This document shows positions 7,911 through 17,984 of a stretch of DNA of 64,000 bases, in pieces. A program made the position numbers and the translations under genes. The notes under the pieces were generated by a model. The model was not told the DNA's origin, made no database searches, and was given only the letters and a program-made list of their open reading frames with translations. Position 1 is the stretch's first letter. Every line of letters starts with the position of its first letter. The DNA lies in contig JAWKOC010000001.1 of NCBI GenBank assembly GCA_041391365.1, forward strand, positions 672,630 to 736,629. The letters run 5' to 3'. The stretch comes from JAGRAX01 sp041391365. GTDB taxonomy: Bacteria > Bdellovibrionota_G > JALEGL01 > JAGRMV01.

Positions 7911-9371
7911 TTTTTTGGTAAGCTCTCTCGCCGCAAGAATCTCTCCATCCAAGCCCAATCCAGGAAGAATCTCACGATTGATGACAAACAAATTTTTCAA
8001 TCCCGTATGCATCGAGTTTCCTTTTACGCCATACTCAGTGGGTTTTTCAGAAGAATACACAAATCCATCTCGAAAATCCCCCTTGGCCTCTCCCAAATGT
8101 TTGAACAAAACATGAACCAAGGAAAAATGATCCCTCTGAAAATACGGTGCCACTTGCCTAAAATTTTCAAAAATTTCATTTTCCAGCTTTGTAACGTCTT
8201 CATTCCAATCGAGTCCAACATAAACGGTGCATCCAACATAAACATCTGGCTCATCATTCTTGGTTTTGACTGATGCTCCAGAATTTCCAATCCACTCTGT
8301 TCCGATTTCCGGCTGAATCAATCGAAATTTGATGATGCGCAAAAATCTACGACGATCATGCAAGGGATAGTCATCAGGCTCTTTCGGAATGATGATGCCT
8401 TGAGTGGAAAGATTCTCAGGTAGAAAAGCACGTTTCCCTTCAAACAAAAAAGTGACAAGTCTTCCGATACGTTTTTGAACTCTGTTTTTGGATGGAGCTA
8501 GATATCTTGCAATGTCCTTGTCCGTTGAAAAAAGTCCACTTTGATCTCCAGCAATCACAAAATATTTTGCCTGCACTTCTGTCCACATTGCACCTTGCAA
8601 TGTTAAAGAACTCAACTCATCTTTTTGATAGGAACATCCTTCGATGGAAGAGAAGGTATCGATTTTTCCACCCCTTTTGAGAAAAATTTCTCGCAAAGCT
8701 TTTTTCAGTCCATAAATTCCTAAATTGACATCAAAACTGTTTTCTCTCAAGCATTCCAACAAATGAGAGACCCGAGATTGTGTGGTCCACGAAGTATCAT
8801 ATCGATAGTAGGAAAGTGCAGCACATCGCACAAGCAAATCTGCTTCTTCGATGTCCAGTTTCTTGAGAAGTGTCCTTCGTGGAAAACTCCTCAAAGGTTC
8901 TTCGGGAATATGTTTTTGAATTTTTCTCTGCGTTCGAAAACGCTGAAAGGCATTCTGTTCTATAAAATCTTCGTCTTCATGAAGCAAATATTTAAAAACC
9001 TCGACCCCTCCAATATCACGTTGCAAAAATCGAAAATCATTTTTGGGTTCCACACGCGCTTCAATTTCACATTCTTTTTGCATCAAGTGATCCTCGCTGT
9101 AACAGCTCACTCTACCGTGTGGCATGATCAACTGAAGTGGCAACATGCTCTGATGCAAAAAGCTTGATTCTTGAGGGTGAAATCCTGCCTGAATCAACGT
9201 GGGCTTGAGAGAAAATCCTTGAACATCTTCCACCAAATCAAAATCTTCATCCAAATGCTTTTCGTGATCCAACAACAAAATTTTGGCTCCTCGTTTTTGC
9301 AACAAAAGAGCGTTGATCAGCCCCCCCAGACCTGGTCCCAATACACATATATCAAACAGACCCATTTTCAT
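7890..9371 (-). CDS. FAD-dependent oxidoreductase, Rossmann-fold NAD(P)-binding type
   Basis: A 493-aa protein beginning with a dinucleotide-binding fold: FDICVLGPGLGGLINALLL (GxGxxG at about 12-17) and LLLDHE as the end of the second strand. The C-terminus NLFVINREILPGLGLDGEI (about 463-481) is the flavin-closing motif seen in phytoene-desaturase/CrtI-like and related amine-oxidase-fold enzymes. The middle is not recognisable, so the substrate is unknown. It starts with ATG overlapping the purN stop (ATGA), so it is translationally coupled at the end of the nuo-purN transcript. No carotenoid genes lie nearby. A flavin-dependent redox role linked to the quinone chain is only inference. Confidence 0.7.
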   Translation of the reverse strand: MKMGLFDICVLGPGLGGLINALLLQKRGAKILLLDHEKHLDEDFDLVEDVQGFSLKPTLIQAGFHPQESSFLHQSMLPLQLIMPHGRVSCYSEDHLMQKECEIEARVEPKNDFRFLQRDIGGVEVFKYLLHEDEDFIEQNAFQRFRTQRKIQKHIPEEPLRSFPRRTLLKKLDIEEADLLVRCAALSYYRYDTSWTTQSRVSHLLECLRENSFDVNLGIYGLKKALREIFLKRGGKIDTFSSIEGCSYQKDELSSLTLQGAMWTEVQAKYFVIAGDQSGLFSTDKDIARYLAPSKNRVQKRIGRLVTFLFEGKRAFLPENLSTQGIIIPKEPDDYPLHDRRRFLRIIKFRLIQPEIGTEWIGNSGASVKTKNDEPDVYVGCTVYVGLDWNEDVTKLENEIFENFRQVAPYFQRDHFSLVHVLFKHLGEAKGDFRDGFVYSSEKPTEYGVKGNSMHTGLKNLFVINREILPGLGLDGEILAARELTKKLQVHFS

Positions 9372-9961
9372 GATTTGATCTCTTTCAGCACTTTCGCGAT
9401 GGCTTTTGAATACAATCGATGTTCAACTTTGTGAACTTTTTCTGTTAGAGATTCTGGCGTATCTTGTGGATCAATGTCAACCTTCTCTTGCATGATGATG
9501 GGGCCGGTATCCATACCATGATCGACATAGTGCACGGTAACTCCTGTAAAAGTATGTTTTTCTTTCACCGCTCGCTCTATAGAATGTAACCCTGGAAGTG
9601 CAGGTAGGTACGAAGGATGGATATTTACAATTCTTCCTTGGAATCGTGTCACCAAACCAGGTCCCAAAATCCTCATGAATCCTGCCAACACAATCAAGTC
9701 AGGATTGCACTCTTCCAGTGTCCGAATCAATGAATGGTCATATTCTTGCCGAGTAGCATAAGTTTTGTTTTCTAGAACCAGCGTCTTGATTCCCGCTTGC
9801 TCAGCACGAACCAAACCATAAGCATCGGCTTTATTGGAAATCACCAACGAGACCTCGGCAGGCAACTTTCCTTGCTCAATGTGATCAAGGATCGCCCCCA
9901 AATTGCTTCCATTGCCGGAAATCAATACTGCAAGCTTTGAACACTCAGCTTGCGTCATCAT
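9368..9961 (-). CDS. purN: Phosphoribosylglycinamide formyltransferase
   Basis: A 197-aa GAR transformylase of normal length. It has the GAR-binding loop ISGNGSNL (about 14-21), the folate/catalytic segment NIHPSYLPALPG (about 113-124, with catalytic Asn and His) and VDHGMDTGPII (about 146-156, with catalytic Asp). It transfers a formyl group from 10-formyltetrahydrofolate to GAR in purine synthesis. Two adjacent ATGs (9961 and 9958) are both possible starts; the first lies one base after the nuoN stop. It sits between nuoN and the oxidoreductase. The partner purM lies at the other end of the window, so the usual purMN pair is split. Confidence 0.95.
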   Translation of the reverse strand: MMTQAECSKLAVLISGNGSNLGAILDHIEQGKLPAEVSLVISNKADAYGLVRAEQAGIKTLVLENKTYATRQEYDHSLIRTLEECNPDLIVLAGFMRILGPGLVTRFQGRIVNIHPSYLPALPGLHSIERAVKEKHTFTGVTVHYVDHGMDTGPIIMQEKVDIDPQDTPESLTEKVHKVEHRLYSKAIAKVLKEIKS

Positions 9962-9962
9962 T

Positions 9963-11402
9963 TCATCCCCAAACCAGGTATGAAATAGATCCAGGAATCA
10001 CACCCAACAGAACAATCAACACCCATGCAAGACCAAGAACAAATCGATTCACACCCGCAGTGCTCAACCGGCTCGCCCCTCCATCTTGGAAAAACATATT
10101 GACCAACAAGGAAAGATAATACCCAAGAGCAATCACACTGCTAAGCACAGCCATCAATGTAACAAACAACAGTCCCTTGCTTAGAGAAAACATAAAAAGC
10201 TGAAACTTGGCAAAAAAACCACCGAACGGAGGCACACCCGCCAAAGATAGCAATGCTATGGAAAAAACTATCGCCACCGCAGGACTTTTTCGGGACAACC
10301 CTTTGAGATTACCACTGTCCAAACCGATGTGGTTTTCTTCCAAAATGGCGCAAACCGTGAACGCCGCCATACTGGAAAAACCATATACCAATAGGTAGAA
10401 ACTCAAAATCTTGCTGGCTTCAAATGCACTAGAAAAAAGAACGGCAATCAATGCAATGCAAGCGTATCCACCGTGAGCTACGGTTGAATATCCGAGAAGT
10501 CTCTTAAGATTTTGCTGAAACAACCCTCCAATCGATCCAACAAACATAGAAATCACCGCAAACATTGTCAACACGGCAATCCATCGTGCATGATACTCCG
10601 AAGGCAACAGACTCATCAAACGAATGGCTAGGGCAAAAGTCGCGGCTTTGACCGCGCCGGACATCCACGCAACCAAATGAGAAGGTGCGGCTTGGTAAAC
10701 ATCCACGATCCAAAGGTGAAAAGGAAACACACCCAGTTTGAAAAACAATCCAACAAACATGAGAGCAAAACCAGCCCATTGAGAACCTGACAAATCATGA
10801 CCAAAGTCAGCCACAAGAATCTGTGCAATATCTGAAATCCACAGGGTATTGAACCCTGACCAGGTCAGTGCCACACCATATATAAAAATAGCACTGGAAA
10901 TAGACCCCAAGAGAAAATATTTGAAGCCCGCTTCACTGGCTTTGGGATCATTTCCAATGGCCGTGATCACATAAAGTGGAAGACTCATCAACTCCAATGC
11001 AACAAAAAACATCAACAAATGATTGGAATGTGCCATCAAAACTCCCCCACAGGCACTCAACAACAATAAGCTACAAATGCCGCTGGGTCGATCACCTATG
11101 GACGATGAGCAGGCATGAACCCATGTAGCTGGGATTAACAAAAGCAAAATCACTGCAGAAAATGCATAAGAAGAAAAATCATGAACCAAAATCTCTGACC
11201 ACGCCAAAAATTGCAGTTCTCGATTCAAGTACAAAAAATAAAAACTGACAATCGCTGCAATGCTACTGATCACCGCATATCCGATTCTTTTTTCAGTAGA
11301 ACCAAGAAAAGAATAAAGGAGCACAACAAATGCACCAACCACCAGCGATACATAGGGCATCAATGCAATGATATCATTTGGACCCAATTGCCATTCCATC
11401 AT
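9963..11402 (-). CDS. nuoN: NADH-quinone oxidoreductase subunit N
   Basis: A 479-aa, about 14-helix antiporter-like subunit of the complex I membrane arm. It starts MMEWQLGPNDIIALMPYVSL at an ATG one base after the nuoM stop; the longer in-frame extension lies inside nuoM and is not conserved. FFKLGVFPFHLWIVDVYQAAP carries the conserved Lys and trans-helix Trp/Asp region of the proton channel. LAGVPPFGGFFAKFQLF (about 385-401) is the family's C-terminal hallmark. It contributes one of the proton paths. It is the last nuo gene in the operon and is followed directly by purN. Confidence 0.94.
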   Translation of the reverse strand: MMEWQLGPNDIIALMPYVSLVVGAFVVLLYSFLGSTEKRIGYAVISSIAAIVSFYFLYLNRELQFLAWSEILVHDFSSYAFSAVILLLLIPATWVHACSSSIGDRPSGICSLLLLSACGGVLMAHSNHLLMFFVALELMSLPLYVITAIGNDPKASEAGFKYFLLGSISSAIFIYGVALTWSGFNTLWISDIAQILVADFGHDLSGSQWAGFALMFVGLFFKLGVFPFHLWIVDVYQAAPSHLVAWMSGAVKAATFALAIRLMSLLPSEYHARWIAVLTMFAVISMFVGSIGGLFQQNLKRLLGYSTVAHGGYACIALIAVLFSSAFEASKILSFYLLVYGFSSMAAFTVCAILEENHIGLDSGNLKGLSRKSPAVAIVFSIALLSLAGVPPFGGFFAKFQLFMFSLSKGLLFVTLMAVLSSVIALGYYLSLLVNMFFQDGGASRLSTAGVNRFVLGLAWVLIVLLGVIPGSISYLVWG

Positions 11403-11403
11403 C

Positions 11404-12936
11404 TTAGTCTCCCAACTCCGTATGGCTTGCCGTTCGAATGATTTTATAGTGTCGAACTTTTTCTCCCAATTTTGCAATGGAGTGATCTACTTTGCTCAAC
11501 ACCATATTGGGTGAAATTCCCAACACAAAAATGAAAAGTATAGGAATCAAAAGACTTGCCCATGCACTTCGATCAAGATCCACGAGATTACCGTTTTTGC
11601 TGGCATCCAACTCACCCAAAAAAACCTTTTCAAAAAGTTTAAGCATGTACCCTGCTCCAAGCACAACTCCCGGCACAGCCAAAGCCACATATTTCCATCC
11701 ATGAGCTAGAGACTCTGACTTTGCACTCCCCATAAAAATCAAAAACTCTCCAACAAATCCACAAAGACCTGGCAATCCAATCGAGCCCAAAAGCACAATA
11801 AAAAACATCACCGTAAAATAGGGGACCTTCGCAGCAATTCCACCATACTCTTCGAGCAACCGAGTGTGACGCTGTTGATAAATGTACCCAATCAGCAAAA
11901 ACAAAGCTCCTGTAGTCAAACCATGTGCAATCATTTGAAACACCGCACCGCCCATGGCTGTATGGTCCAATGAAAAAATCCCCAATACAATAAAACCCAT
12001 ATGACTAACGCTAGAGTACGCAATCATTTTTTTCATGTCGGTTTGTCCCCAAGCCAAAAAAGCCCCATACAAAATCCCAATGATTCCCAACCCGCACATC
12101 CATGGTGCAAGTACCGTTGCAGCCAAAGGAAACAAAGGAAGAACAAATCGGAGCATTCCGTAGGTCCCCATTTTCAACAAGACCCCTGCCAAAATCACAC
12201 TTCCAGCCGTTGGAGCCTCCACGTGAGCATCAGGCAACCACGTGTGAAAAGGGAAAATCGGAACTTTGATGGCAAAGGCCAGCAAAAAACTTAAACAAAG
12301 CCAAATCTGCAACTTGAGCGGAGTGACAATTTGATACAACTGCTCAATGGACGTGGAGTACACATCAAACTGTTGATGATAGAGCAGATAAATCGAGATC
12401 AATCCAACCAACATCAAAATAGAGCCAAAAAAAGTATAGAGAAAAAATTTCAATGTTGCATAAATTCTACGTGTTCCACCAAACACACCAATCATGACAA
12501 ACATGGGCAAAAGCATGGCTTCCCAAAACAAATAGAAAAGAAAAGCGTCCATAGCTGCAAACGTCCCCAACATGGTCGTTTCTAAAACCAAAATCGAAGC
12601 CACATACTCTTTGATCCGATCTTGAGCATTGTCGGGTTTGATGAGCATGGCAGAAACACTGAGCCAAGCTGTCAACGCGAAAAGCACGAGAGACAATCCG
12701 TCCAACCCCATCGAGAATCGAATTCCCCAATCTTGAATCCATGCTACATCGGTAACAAATTGAAACCCAGAAACTGCAGCATCGTAGGCGATGAACAATA
12801 GTGTAGACAACACCGCAACCACCAAGGCAATACCAATGCCCACCCTTCGAATCAAAACACCTTGGTTAGGAAGGATGTACAATGCCAAACTTCCCAGCAG
12901 AGGAAAAAAGATACTCACAAGCAAAAGTTCATTCAC
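11404..12936 (-). CDS. nuoM: NADH-quinone oxidoreductase subunit M
   Basis: A 510-aa antiporter-like membrane subunit. Key elements are the conserved Glu in FYLFWEAMLLPMFVMIG (about residues 136-152), the channel Lys in AFAIKVPIFPFHTWLPDAHVEAP, and GSIGLPGLCGFVGEFLIFMG. The start is a GTG at 12936: an AGGAG box (12946-12950) sits 9 nt upstream, overlapping the end of nuoL, and no suitable ATG is available. A 7-residue longer TTG start at 12957 would disrupt this. It is one base from nuoN and 4 nt after nuoL. Confidence 0.94.
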   Translation of the reverse strand: MNELLLVSIFFPLLGSLALYILPNQGVLIRRVGIGIALVVAVLSTLLFIAYDAAVSGFQFVTDVAWIQDWGIRFSMGLDGLSLVLFALTAWLSVSAMLIKPDNAQDRIKEYVASILVLETTMLGTFAAMDAFLFYLFWEAMLLPMFVMIGVFGGTRRIYATLKFFLYTFFGSILMLVGLISIYLLYHQQFDVYSTSIEQLYQIVTPLKLQIWLCLSFLLAFAIKVPIFPFHTWLPDAHVEAPTAGSVILAGVLLKMGTYGMLRFVLPLFPLAATVLAPWMCGLGIIGILYGAFLAWGQTDMKKMIAYSSVSHMGFIVLGIFSLDHTAMGGAVFQMIAHGLTTGALFLLIGYIYQQRHTRLLEEYGGIAAKVPYFTVMFFIVLLGSIGLPGLCGFVGEFLIFMGSAKSESLAHGWKYVALAVPGVVLGAGYMLKLFEKVFLGELDASKNGNLVDLDRSAWASLLIPILFIFVLGISPNMVLSKVDHSIAKLGEKVRHYKIIRTASHTELGD

Positions 12937-12940
12937 AGTC

Positions 12941-14812
12941 CTATACTCCTGCAACACAAAACAAAAGAATCAACAATCCAAAAACAATCATGGCTGCGTA
13001 GGTTTGAGGCTTTCCACTTCTATTTTTGGATTGCATTTTACTCAATAGCGTCAATTCACGTCCCACAAAATTCACAATACGGTCCACAATATCAACATCA
13101 AACCACTGACTCACCGATGAGCCCACTCTCATCAATACACTTCCCAAGCCCACCGAAACACGATTGATGTAATACTCCTGTGCAAAAAAAGAGGCCAACC
13201 CGGACTGTGCCATGATTCGTTTTTTGGAAAAAACTTTGATCGACAGTCCGACCAAAATCAACACCACAAATGTCACCGACCATCCCAACAAATGTTCATT
13301 GACATGGATTCCATGTTCAACTTCCAGTGTTGGAAAGAAGTTGGCCAAAGAGTGTTCCACAGACAAAAATGGCATACCACCAACGATGGACAATAGAGCC
13401 AACACTCCCATGGGAACAAGCATGACTTTTGGAGATTCATGAATGGTGCGAAGTTGATCCGGAGATCTTCGGGGAGTGCCTAAAAACACAACCGTACAAA
13501 GTCTCGTCATATAGATTGTGGTCAAAAATGCGCTGATCAATGCGACGATGAAATACATGGGATGACCGGTTTCCAAAAGCGAGTGCAAGATCAGATCTTT
13601 ACTGAACCATCCACTCATCAACGGAAATCCAATGATGGCGCCAAATCCAATGAAAAACAAAACGGTCGTTCCAACAATATAGGTTTTTAGACCTCCCATG
13701 TTGTGAATGTTTTGTTCTCCAGAAAGAGCATGAATGACACTCCCCGAACCCAAGAACAACAACGCCTTAAAATAGGCATGGGTCACCAAATGAAATACTC
13801 CCACAGAAAAAGCTCCAACTCCCATGGCCAGCATCATATACCCGAGCTGACTGACGGTAGAAAACGCCAATACTTTTTTGATGTCCTTTTGAAAGACCGC
13901 TATCGTCGCCGCAAAAAATGCTGTGGTCGCTCCTACAAATGCCACAAGAGACAACGCATGTGGAGCAAACTCTACGTAAAATCCGGACATTCTGGCCAAC
14001 ACATACACTCCAGCTGTAACCATCGTTGCAGCATGAATCAGTGCAGATACAGGAGTAGGTCCCGCCATCGCATCAGGCAACCATACATACAAAGGAAACT
14101 GAGCAGACTTTCCCATGCATCCCACAAAGATCAGAATTCCAATACACTCCAAAAGAAGTGGAGACGACAACTGGGTCAGCGATGTGATGGTGTCCGCCTG
14201 TTGCAACACCGAAAAATCTAAAGTCTTTGCAACCCAATAGAGCAAAGCCATTCCCACAATCAGCGCAGCATCACCAATTCGATTGACAATGAAAGCTTTT
14301 CGACCTGCAAATGCTTTTTCTTTGTCGGTATACCAAAATCCAATCAACAAAAAGCTGCAGACCCCAACGCCTTCCCACCCTACGAACAACAACGGCAAAG
14401 ATGAAGCCTGAATCAAAACAAGCATGAACCCACAAAAAAGATTCAGATAGGAAAAATATTTTGCTCGATTTTCATCGTGAGACATATAACCAAGCGAGTA
14501 CACATGAATCAAAAAACCAATCCCGCTGACCACCAACGCCAAGGTGGCTGAGAGTTTGTCAAAAGAAAGCGCAGCTGGAACGGAAAAATCTCCAAGGCTG
14601 ATCCAAGAGCCCAATTCAAAACGCAACGTGGACATGGAAGACCACACTTCATTGGACAGCATCGCAAAACAAACAAAGCTCACCAAAATGCTGGCACAAG
14701 CAATGTACCCGGCCACATTTTGCGCTTTTTCTTTGCACACAAGTTGCCACAAGCCAATGAGCGCGCTGCTAAGAAAGGGCAAAAAAACCGCAAGCAATAT
14801 CATTTTCTCCAT
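12941..14812 (-). CDS. nuoL: NADH-quinone oxidoreductase subunit L
   Basis: A 623-aa protein, the largest antiporter-like subunit, at the tip of the complex I membrane arm. It includes LPLLFVGWEGVGVCSFLLIG (conserved Glu), SAQFPLYVWLPDAMAGPTPVS with the channel lysine region, IHAATMVTAGVYVLARM, and a C-terminal part with the long lateral helix that clamps subunits M and N. Length is normal (about 610-650). It starts with ATG 1 nt after the nuoK stop. No sign of truncation or frameshift. Confidence 0.95.
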   Translation of the reverse strand: MEKMILLAVFLPFLSSALIGLWQLVCKEKAQNVAGYIACASILVSFVCFAMLSNEVWSSMSTLRFELGSWISLGDFSVPAALSFDKLSATLALVVSGIGFLIHVYSLGYMSHDENRAKYFSYLNLFCGFMLVLIQASSLPLLFVGWEGVGVCSFLLIGFWYTDKEKAFAGRKAFIVNRIGDAALIVGMALLYWVAKTLDFSVLQQADTITSLTQLSSPLLLECIGILIFVGCMGKSAQFPLYVWLPDAMAGPTPVSALIHAATMVTAGVYVLARMSGFYVEFAPHALSLVAFVGATTAFFAATIAVFQKDIKKVLAFSTVSQLGYMMLAMGVGAFSVGVFHLVTHAYFKALLFLGSGSVIHALSGEQNIHNMGGLKTYIVGTTVLFFIGFGAIIGFPLMSGWFSKDLILHSLLETGHPMYFIVALISAFLTTIYMTRLCTVVFLGTPRRSPDQLRTIHESPKVMLVPMGVLALLSIVGGMPFLSVEHSLANFFPTLEVEHGIHVNEHLLGWSVTFVVLILVGLSIKVFSKKRIMAQSGLASFFAQEYYINRVSVGLGSVLMRVGSSVSQWFDVDIVDRIVNFVGRELTLLSKMQSKNRSGKPQTYAAMIVFGLLILLFCVAGV

Positions 14813-14813
14813 A

Positions 14814-15119
14814 TCAGCCTCTCAACTCATTCAAAGAAGATAGATTCATGGATTTTTTGTCACTATGAAGCTTGATCACCATCGACAAACCAATCGCAGC
14901 TTCCGCCGCCGCAATTGCAATGATCGTAACCACCGCTACGTGACCAAACTCATCACCAAATGCATTCGCAACGGCCACAAAGGCTAGATTGGCTGCATTC
15001 AAAATGATTTCCACGCACAAAAAAACGGTAAGCACATCCCGGCGAATAAAAATTCCTGCCAATCCTATGAGAAACAACACAAAACTCAATGTCATCATAT
15101 GTGTCAAAGAAACGATCAT
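14814..15119 (-). CDS. nuoK: NADH-quinone oxidoreductase subunit K
   Basis: A 101-aa, three-helix subunit of the complex I membrane domain, exactly the family length. It carries the two conserved membrane glutamates, in FLCVEIILNAANLAFVA (about 33-49) and AIAAAEAAIGLSMVI (about 68-82), which form part of the proton-linked path near the quinone site. The start ATG overlaps the nuoJ stop (ATGA), so the two are translationally coupled. Confidence 0.95.
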   Translation of the reverse strand: MIVSLTHMMTLSFVLFLIGLAGIFIRRDVLTVFLCVEIILNAANLAFVAVANAFGDEFGHVAVVTIIAIAAAEAAIGLSMVIKLHSDKKSMNLSSLNELRG

Positions 15120-15625
15120 CTTGGATTCTCCATCGATTTTTTTTGCGTCAACACCACAACTCCGATCATGGCTACTAGCAAAACCACGGATGACACTTCA
15201 AAAATCAAAACATAGCTTCCCAAAAGCTGCTGCCCAACAGAATGCACAGACCCAAAATCTTCAGGCAAACTTCTAGATACCAACCGCTGAAAATTGAGGA
15301 CCTTCAATGAAAACATCCATCCCAATGGAATCAGAAGCAAAGCCACATATCTCGCAACTGTTTGCCAAAGCCTATCTTCCTTTTGTTGCTCCTTGAGATT
15401 CAACAACATCATCACATACAAAAACAAAACCAGAATGGCTCCGGTATAAATCAAGATTTGAATCACACCCAGAAAAGGGGCATGCATCAAAACAAAAAGT
15501 CCTGAAACACAAAAAAAACTACCAATCAATGCCAATCCACTGTGAATAGGATTGCGAAGCAAGATCACCAAATAGGCAAACGCTACCGCAAAAGCAGAAA
15601 AACCATAAAACAACCACGACGTCAT
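15116..15625 (-). CDS. nuoJ: NADH-quinone oxidoreductase subunit J
   Basis: A 169-aa, five-helix membrane subunit. The conserved glycine/tyrosine helix QILIYTGAILVLFLYVMMLLN (third helix, with the pi-bulge implicated in the active-deactive transition) is intact. The start chosen is the ATG at 15625, which overlaps the nuoH stop as ATGA. Upstream in-frame ATGs at 15640 and 15700 would add hydrophilic residues lying inside nuoH. In most operons nuoI separates nuoH and nuoJ; here the two genes overlap and nuoI is absent. Confidence 0.93.
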   Translation of the reverse strand: MTSWLFYGFSAFAVAFAYLVILLRNPIHSGLALIGSFFCVSGLFVLMHAPFLGVIQILIYTGAILVLFLYVMMLLNLKEQQKEDRLWQTVARYVALLLIPLGWMFSLKVLNFQRLVSRSLPEDFGSVHSVGQQLLGSYVLIFEVSSVVLLVAMIGVVVLTQKKSMENPR

Positions 15626-16686
15626 CGCCACACCATCCATACGGTCACCACCATGGTTAGAATAAGATTGAAAAGGCTCAACGGGATCAGTCGCTTCCAT
15701 CCCAAACGCATCAGCTGGTCATAGCGGAATCTGGGCAAAGTCCACCGAACCCAAATGAACAAGAAAAGCAAAAAGGAAAGTTTGGTCAAAAACCAAACCA
15801 CCGTTACAAACCATAGAACTGGATGGTTCAGTAGATCCAATCCAATGGCAAGTGAAAGATCCTGCCAAGAATACCCAGGAAGAAATTCCCATCCCCCCAA
15901 AAACAAAAGCACACCCACGCAAGATACGGTCACCATGTTTGCATATTCTGCCATGAAAAACATCGCAAACTTTAGACTGGAATATTCCGAATGAAATCCA
16001 ATGATCTCTGTTTCTCCTTCAGGCATATCGAATGGCAATCGATTGGTTTCGGCAAAAACCGAAATCAAAAACAGCAAAAATCCCAAGGGACAAAGAAATA
16101 CAAACCACACGGATTCATTTTGAGCTTGAACGATTCCATAAAAATCCGTCGTTCCCGCCAACAAAAGCACAGACATGATCGACAAGCCCAAAGGAATTTC
16201 GTAACTGATCACTTGGGCTGCGGCTCTTAACCCTCCCAAGATGGGATATTTACTGTTGGAGGCCCATCCGGCCAATATAATGCTGAACACACCCAAACTG
16301 GAAACCGATATCGTGAACAATACGCCGGCATTGATGTTAGCAATCGCCACAGGAACCATTTTCCCATCTATCTCCCGCAAACCATAAGGAACAGCAGCAA
16401 AAGCCAAGATTGCAGGAAACACGGCTGCATAAGGTGCAAACGCATAGAGAAATTTGCTCACGTTTGCAGGCTGCAAGTCTTCTTTGAAAATAAACTTCAC
16501 ACCATCGGCAAGCCCTTGCAAGAGCCCAAGGGGGCCTACTCGATTGGGCCCTACTCGATCTTGAATGAAGGCGCTGACCTTTCGTTCGGCATACACCAAA
16601 AAATACACCAACACCCCAAAGATGGTCCCCGTGGTCACAGCGATGCGAAGGGCGGCTCCAAGCCAATCTGATTGGAAAAAAATCAT
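15622..16686 (-). CDS. nuoH: NADH-quinone oxidoreductase subunit H
   Basis: A 354-aa, eight-helix subunit forming much of the quinone-binding chamber. It has AERKVSAFIQDRVGPNRVGPLGLLQ (about 28-52), GWASNSKYPILGGLRAAAQVISYE (about 143-166), and the acidic loop ETNRLPFDMPEGETEIIGFHSEYS (about 213-236) that lines the quinone path. It normally docks with NuoB, D and I, none of which is encoded nearby. It overlaps nuoF upstream and nuoJ downstream by ATGA. Confidence 0.95.
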   Translation of the reverse strand: MIFFQSDWLGAALRIAVTTGTIFGVLVYFLVYAERKVSAFIQDRVGPNRVGPLGLLQGLADGVKFIFKEDLQPANVSKFLYAFAPYAAVFPAILAFAAVPYGLREIDGKMVPVAIANINAGVLFTISVSSLGVFSIILAGWASNSKYPILGGLRAAAQVISYEIPLGLSIMSVLLLAGTTDFYGIVQAQNESVWFVFLCPLGFLLFLISVFAETNRLPFDMPEGETEIIGFHSEYSSLKFAMFFMAEYANMVTVSCVGVLLFLGGWEFLPGYSWQDLSLAIGLDLLNHPVLWFVTVVWFLTKLSFLLFLFIWVRWTLPRFRYDQLMRLGWKRLIPLSLFNLILTMVVTVWMVWR

Positions 16687-17984
16687 ACAACCGTGGGTAG
16701 AATTTTTTGCGAGCCCAGCACCCTTCCCCCTTCCACGGCAACGCTCGATGTTTTTACTTTGGCTTCAAATTCCGATCGAAACTTTGTGATGAAACTTTCC
16801 ACAGGAGCAGCCGTTGCATCGGAGAACACACACACGGTCTTGCCCTTCATGTTGTCGGTAATATCAAAAAGCATATCCAACTCTGCAGAAGTTCCTTGCC
16901 CAGCTTCCACTCTGCGAATCACTTTGGCAATCCACGCGCTTCCTTCTCGACAAGGCGTACACTGACCGCAGGACTCATGTGCAAAAAAATCAGTGAGAAT
17001 TCGAAGAGCACGAACCATGCATGTGGTCTCGTCCATGACAATCACGGCACCAGATCCCCCCATGGAGCCCGCGGCCGCCAAAGAATCAAAATCCATGGCG
17101 ATGTTACATTCGTCGGCTTTGAGAACCGCTGAAGAAGCTCCACCAGGAATCACAGCTTTGAGTTTTTTTCCTCCGAGCATGCCTCCGGCTTCTTCAATGA
17201 GTGAAAGCAAATTGATATCAATGTTGCGTTCGTACACTCCAGGTTTGCTTACGTGCCCACTGATGGCGAACAACCTTGTTCCAGGAGCTTTTTCCGTTCC
17301 AAATTTTCGAAAAGCTTCCGGACCCTGACTGACAATAAAGGGAATATTGGCCAAAGTTTCCACATTGTTCACGATGGTTGGACACTGAAACAATCCTTCC
17401 ACCGCAGGAAAAGGAGGCTTGAGACGGGGATATCCTCGTTTTCCTTCCAAAGAATTGAGCAGAGAAGTCTCTTCCCCACAGATATAGGCTCCTGCACCCA
17501 TATGAACATGAATGTCCAAATCAAACCCACTGCCAAGAATGTTTTTTCCCACAAAGCCTTTTTCTTTGGCTTGTTTCAAGGCTTGCTCAAAGCGGCTGGC
17601 TTCATATCGATATTCTCCACGAATGTAGATGTACGAAACATTTGATCTCAATGCGAAACAAGAAATGATCATCCCTTCGATCAAAAGATGTGGATCCCAT
17701 GTTAAAATTTCTCGGTCTTTGAATGTACCAGGCTCTCCTTCGTCAGCATTGACACACATGTAAATCGGTTTGCCTGTATTTTGTGGGACGAAACTCCACT
17801 TTAACCCTGTTGGAAACCCAGCTCCTCCTCGCCCTCGAAGTCCTGAAGCTTTGACGGTTTCGATCAGATGCGATGGATCTTTCTTCAATGCTCCTTCCAG
17901 AGCTTTGTAGCCGCCTTGAGATTGATACCACCCGATGTCTATCGCTTGTGGATTTCCAAAATGATGACTAATGATTGTGCTCAC
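16683..17984 (-). CDS. nuoF: NADH-quinone oxidoreductase subunit F
   Basis: A 433-aa NADH-dehydrogenase subunit that binds NADH, FMN and a 4Fe-4S cluster. Visible motifs are GLRGRGGAGFPTGLKW (NADH/FMN glycine loop, about 50-65), ADEGEPGTFKDREI (about 84-97), MGAGAYICGEETSLLNSLEG (FMN loop, about 163-182) and the cluster ligands ESCGQCTPCREG with a further Cys near SDATAAPVE. It passes electrons from NADH to FMN and then to the NuoE/NuoG clusters. The start overlaps nuoE by 17 nt. NuoG, its usual downstream partner, is missing here. Confidence 0.96.
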   Translation of the reverse strand: MSTIISHHFGNPQAIDIGWYQSQGGYKALEGALKKDPSHLIETVKASGLRGRGGAGFPTGLKWSFVPQNTGKPIYMCVNADEGEPGTFKDREILTWDPHLLIEGMIISCFALRSNVSYIYIRGEYRYEASRFEQALKQAKEKGFVGKNILGSGFDLDIHVHMGAGAYICGEETSLLNSLEGKRGYPRLKPPFPAVEGLFQCPTIVNNVETLANIPFIVSQGPEAFRKFGTEKAPGTRLFAISGHVSKPGVYERNIDINLLSLIEEAGGMLGGKKLKAVIPGGASSAVLKADECNIAMDFDSLAAAGSMGGSGAVIVMDETTCMVRALRILTDFFAHESCGQCTPCREGSAWIAKVIRRVEAGQGTSAELDMLFDITDNMKGKTVCVFSDATAAPVESFITKFRSEFEAKVKTSSVAVEGGRVLGSQKILPTVV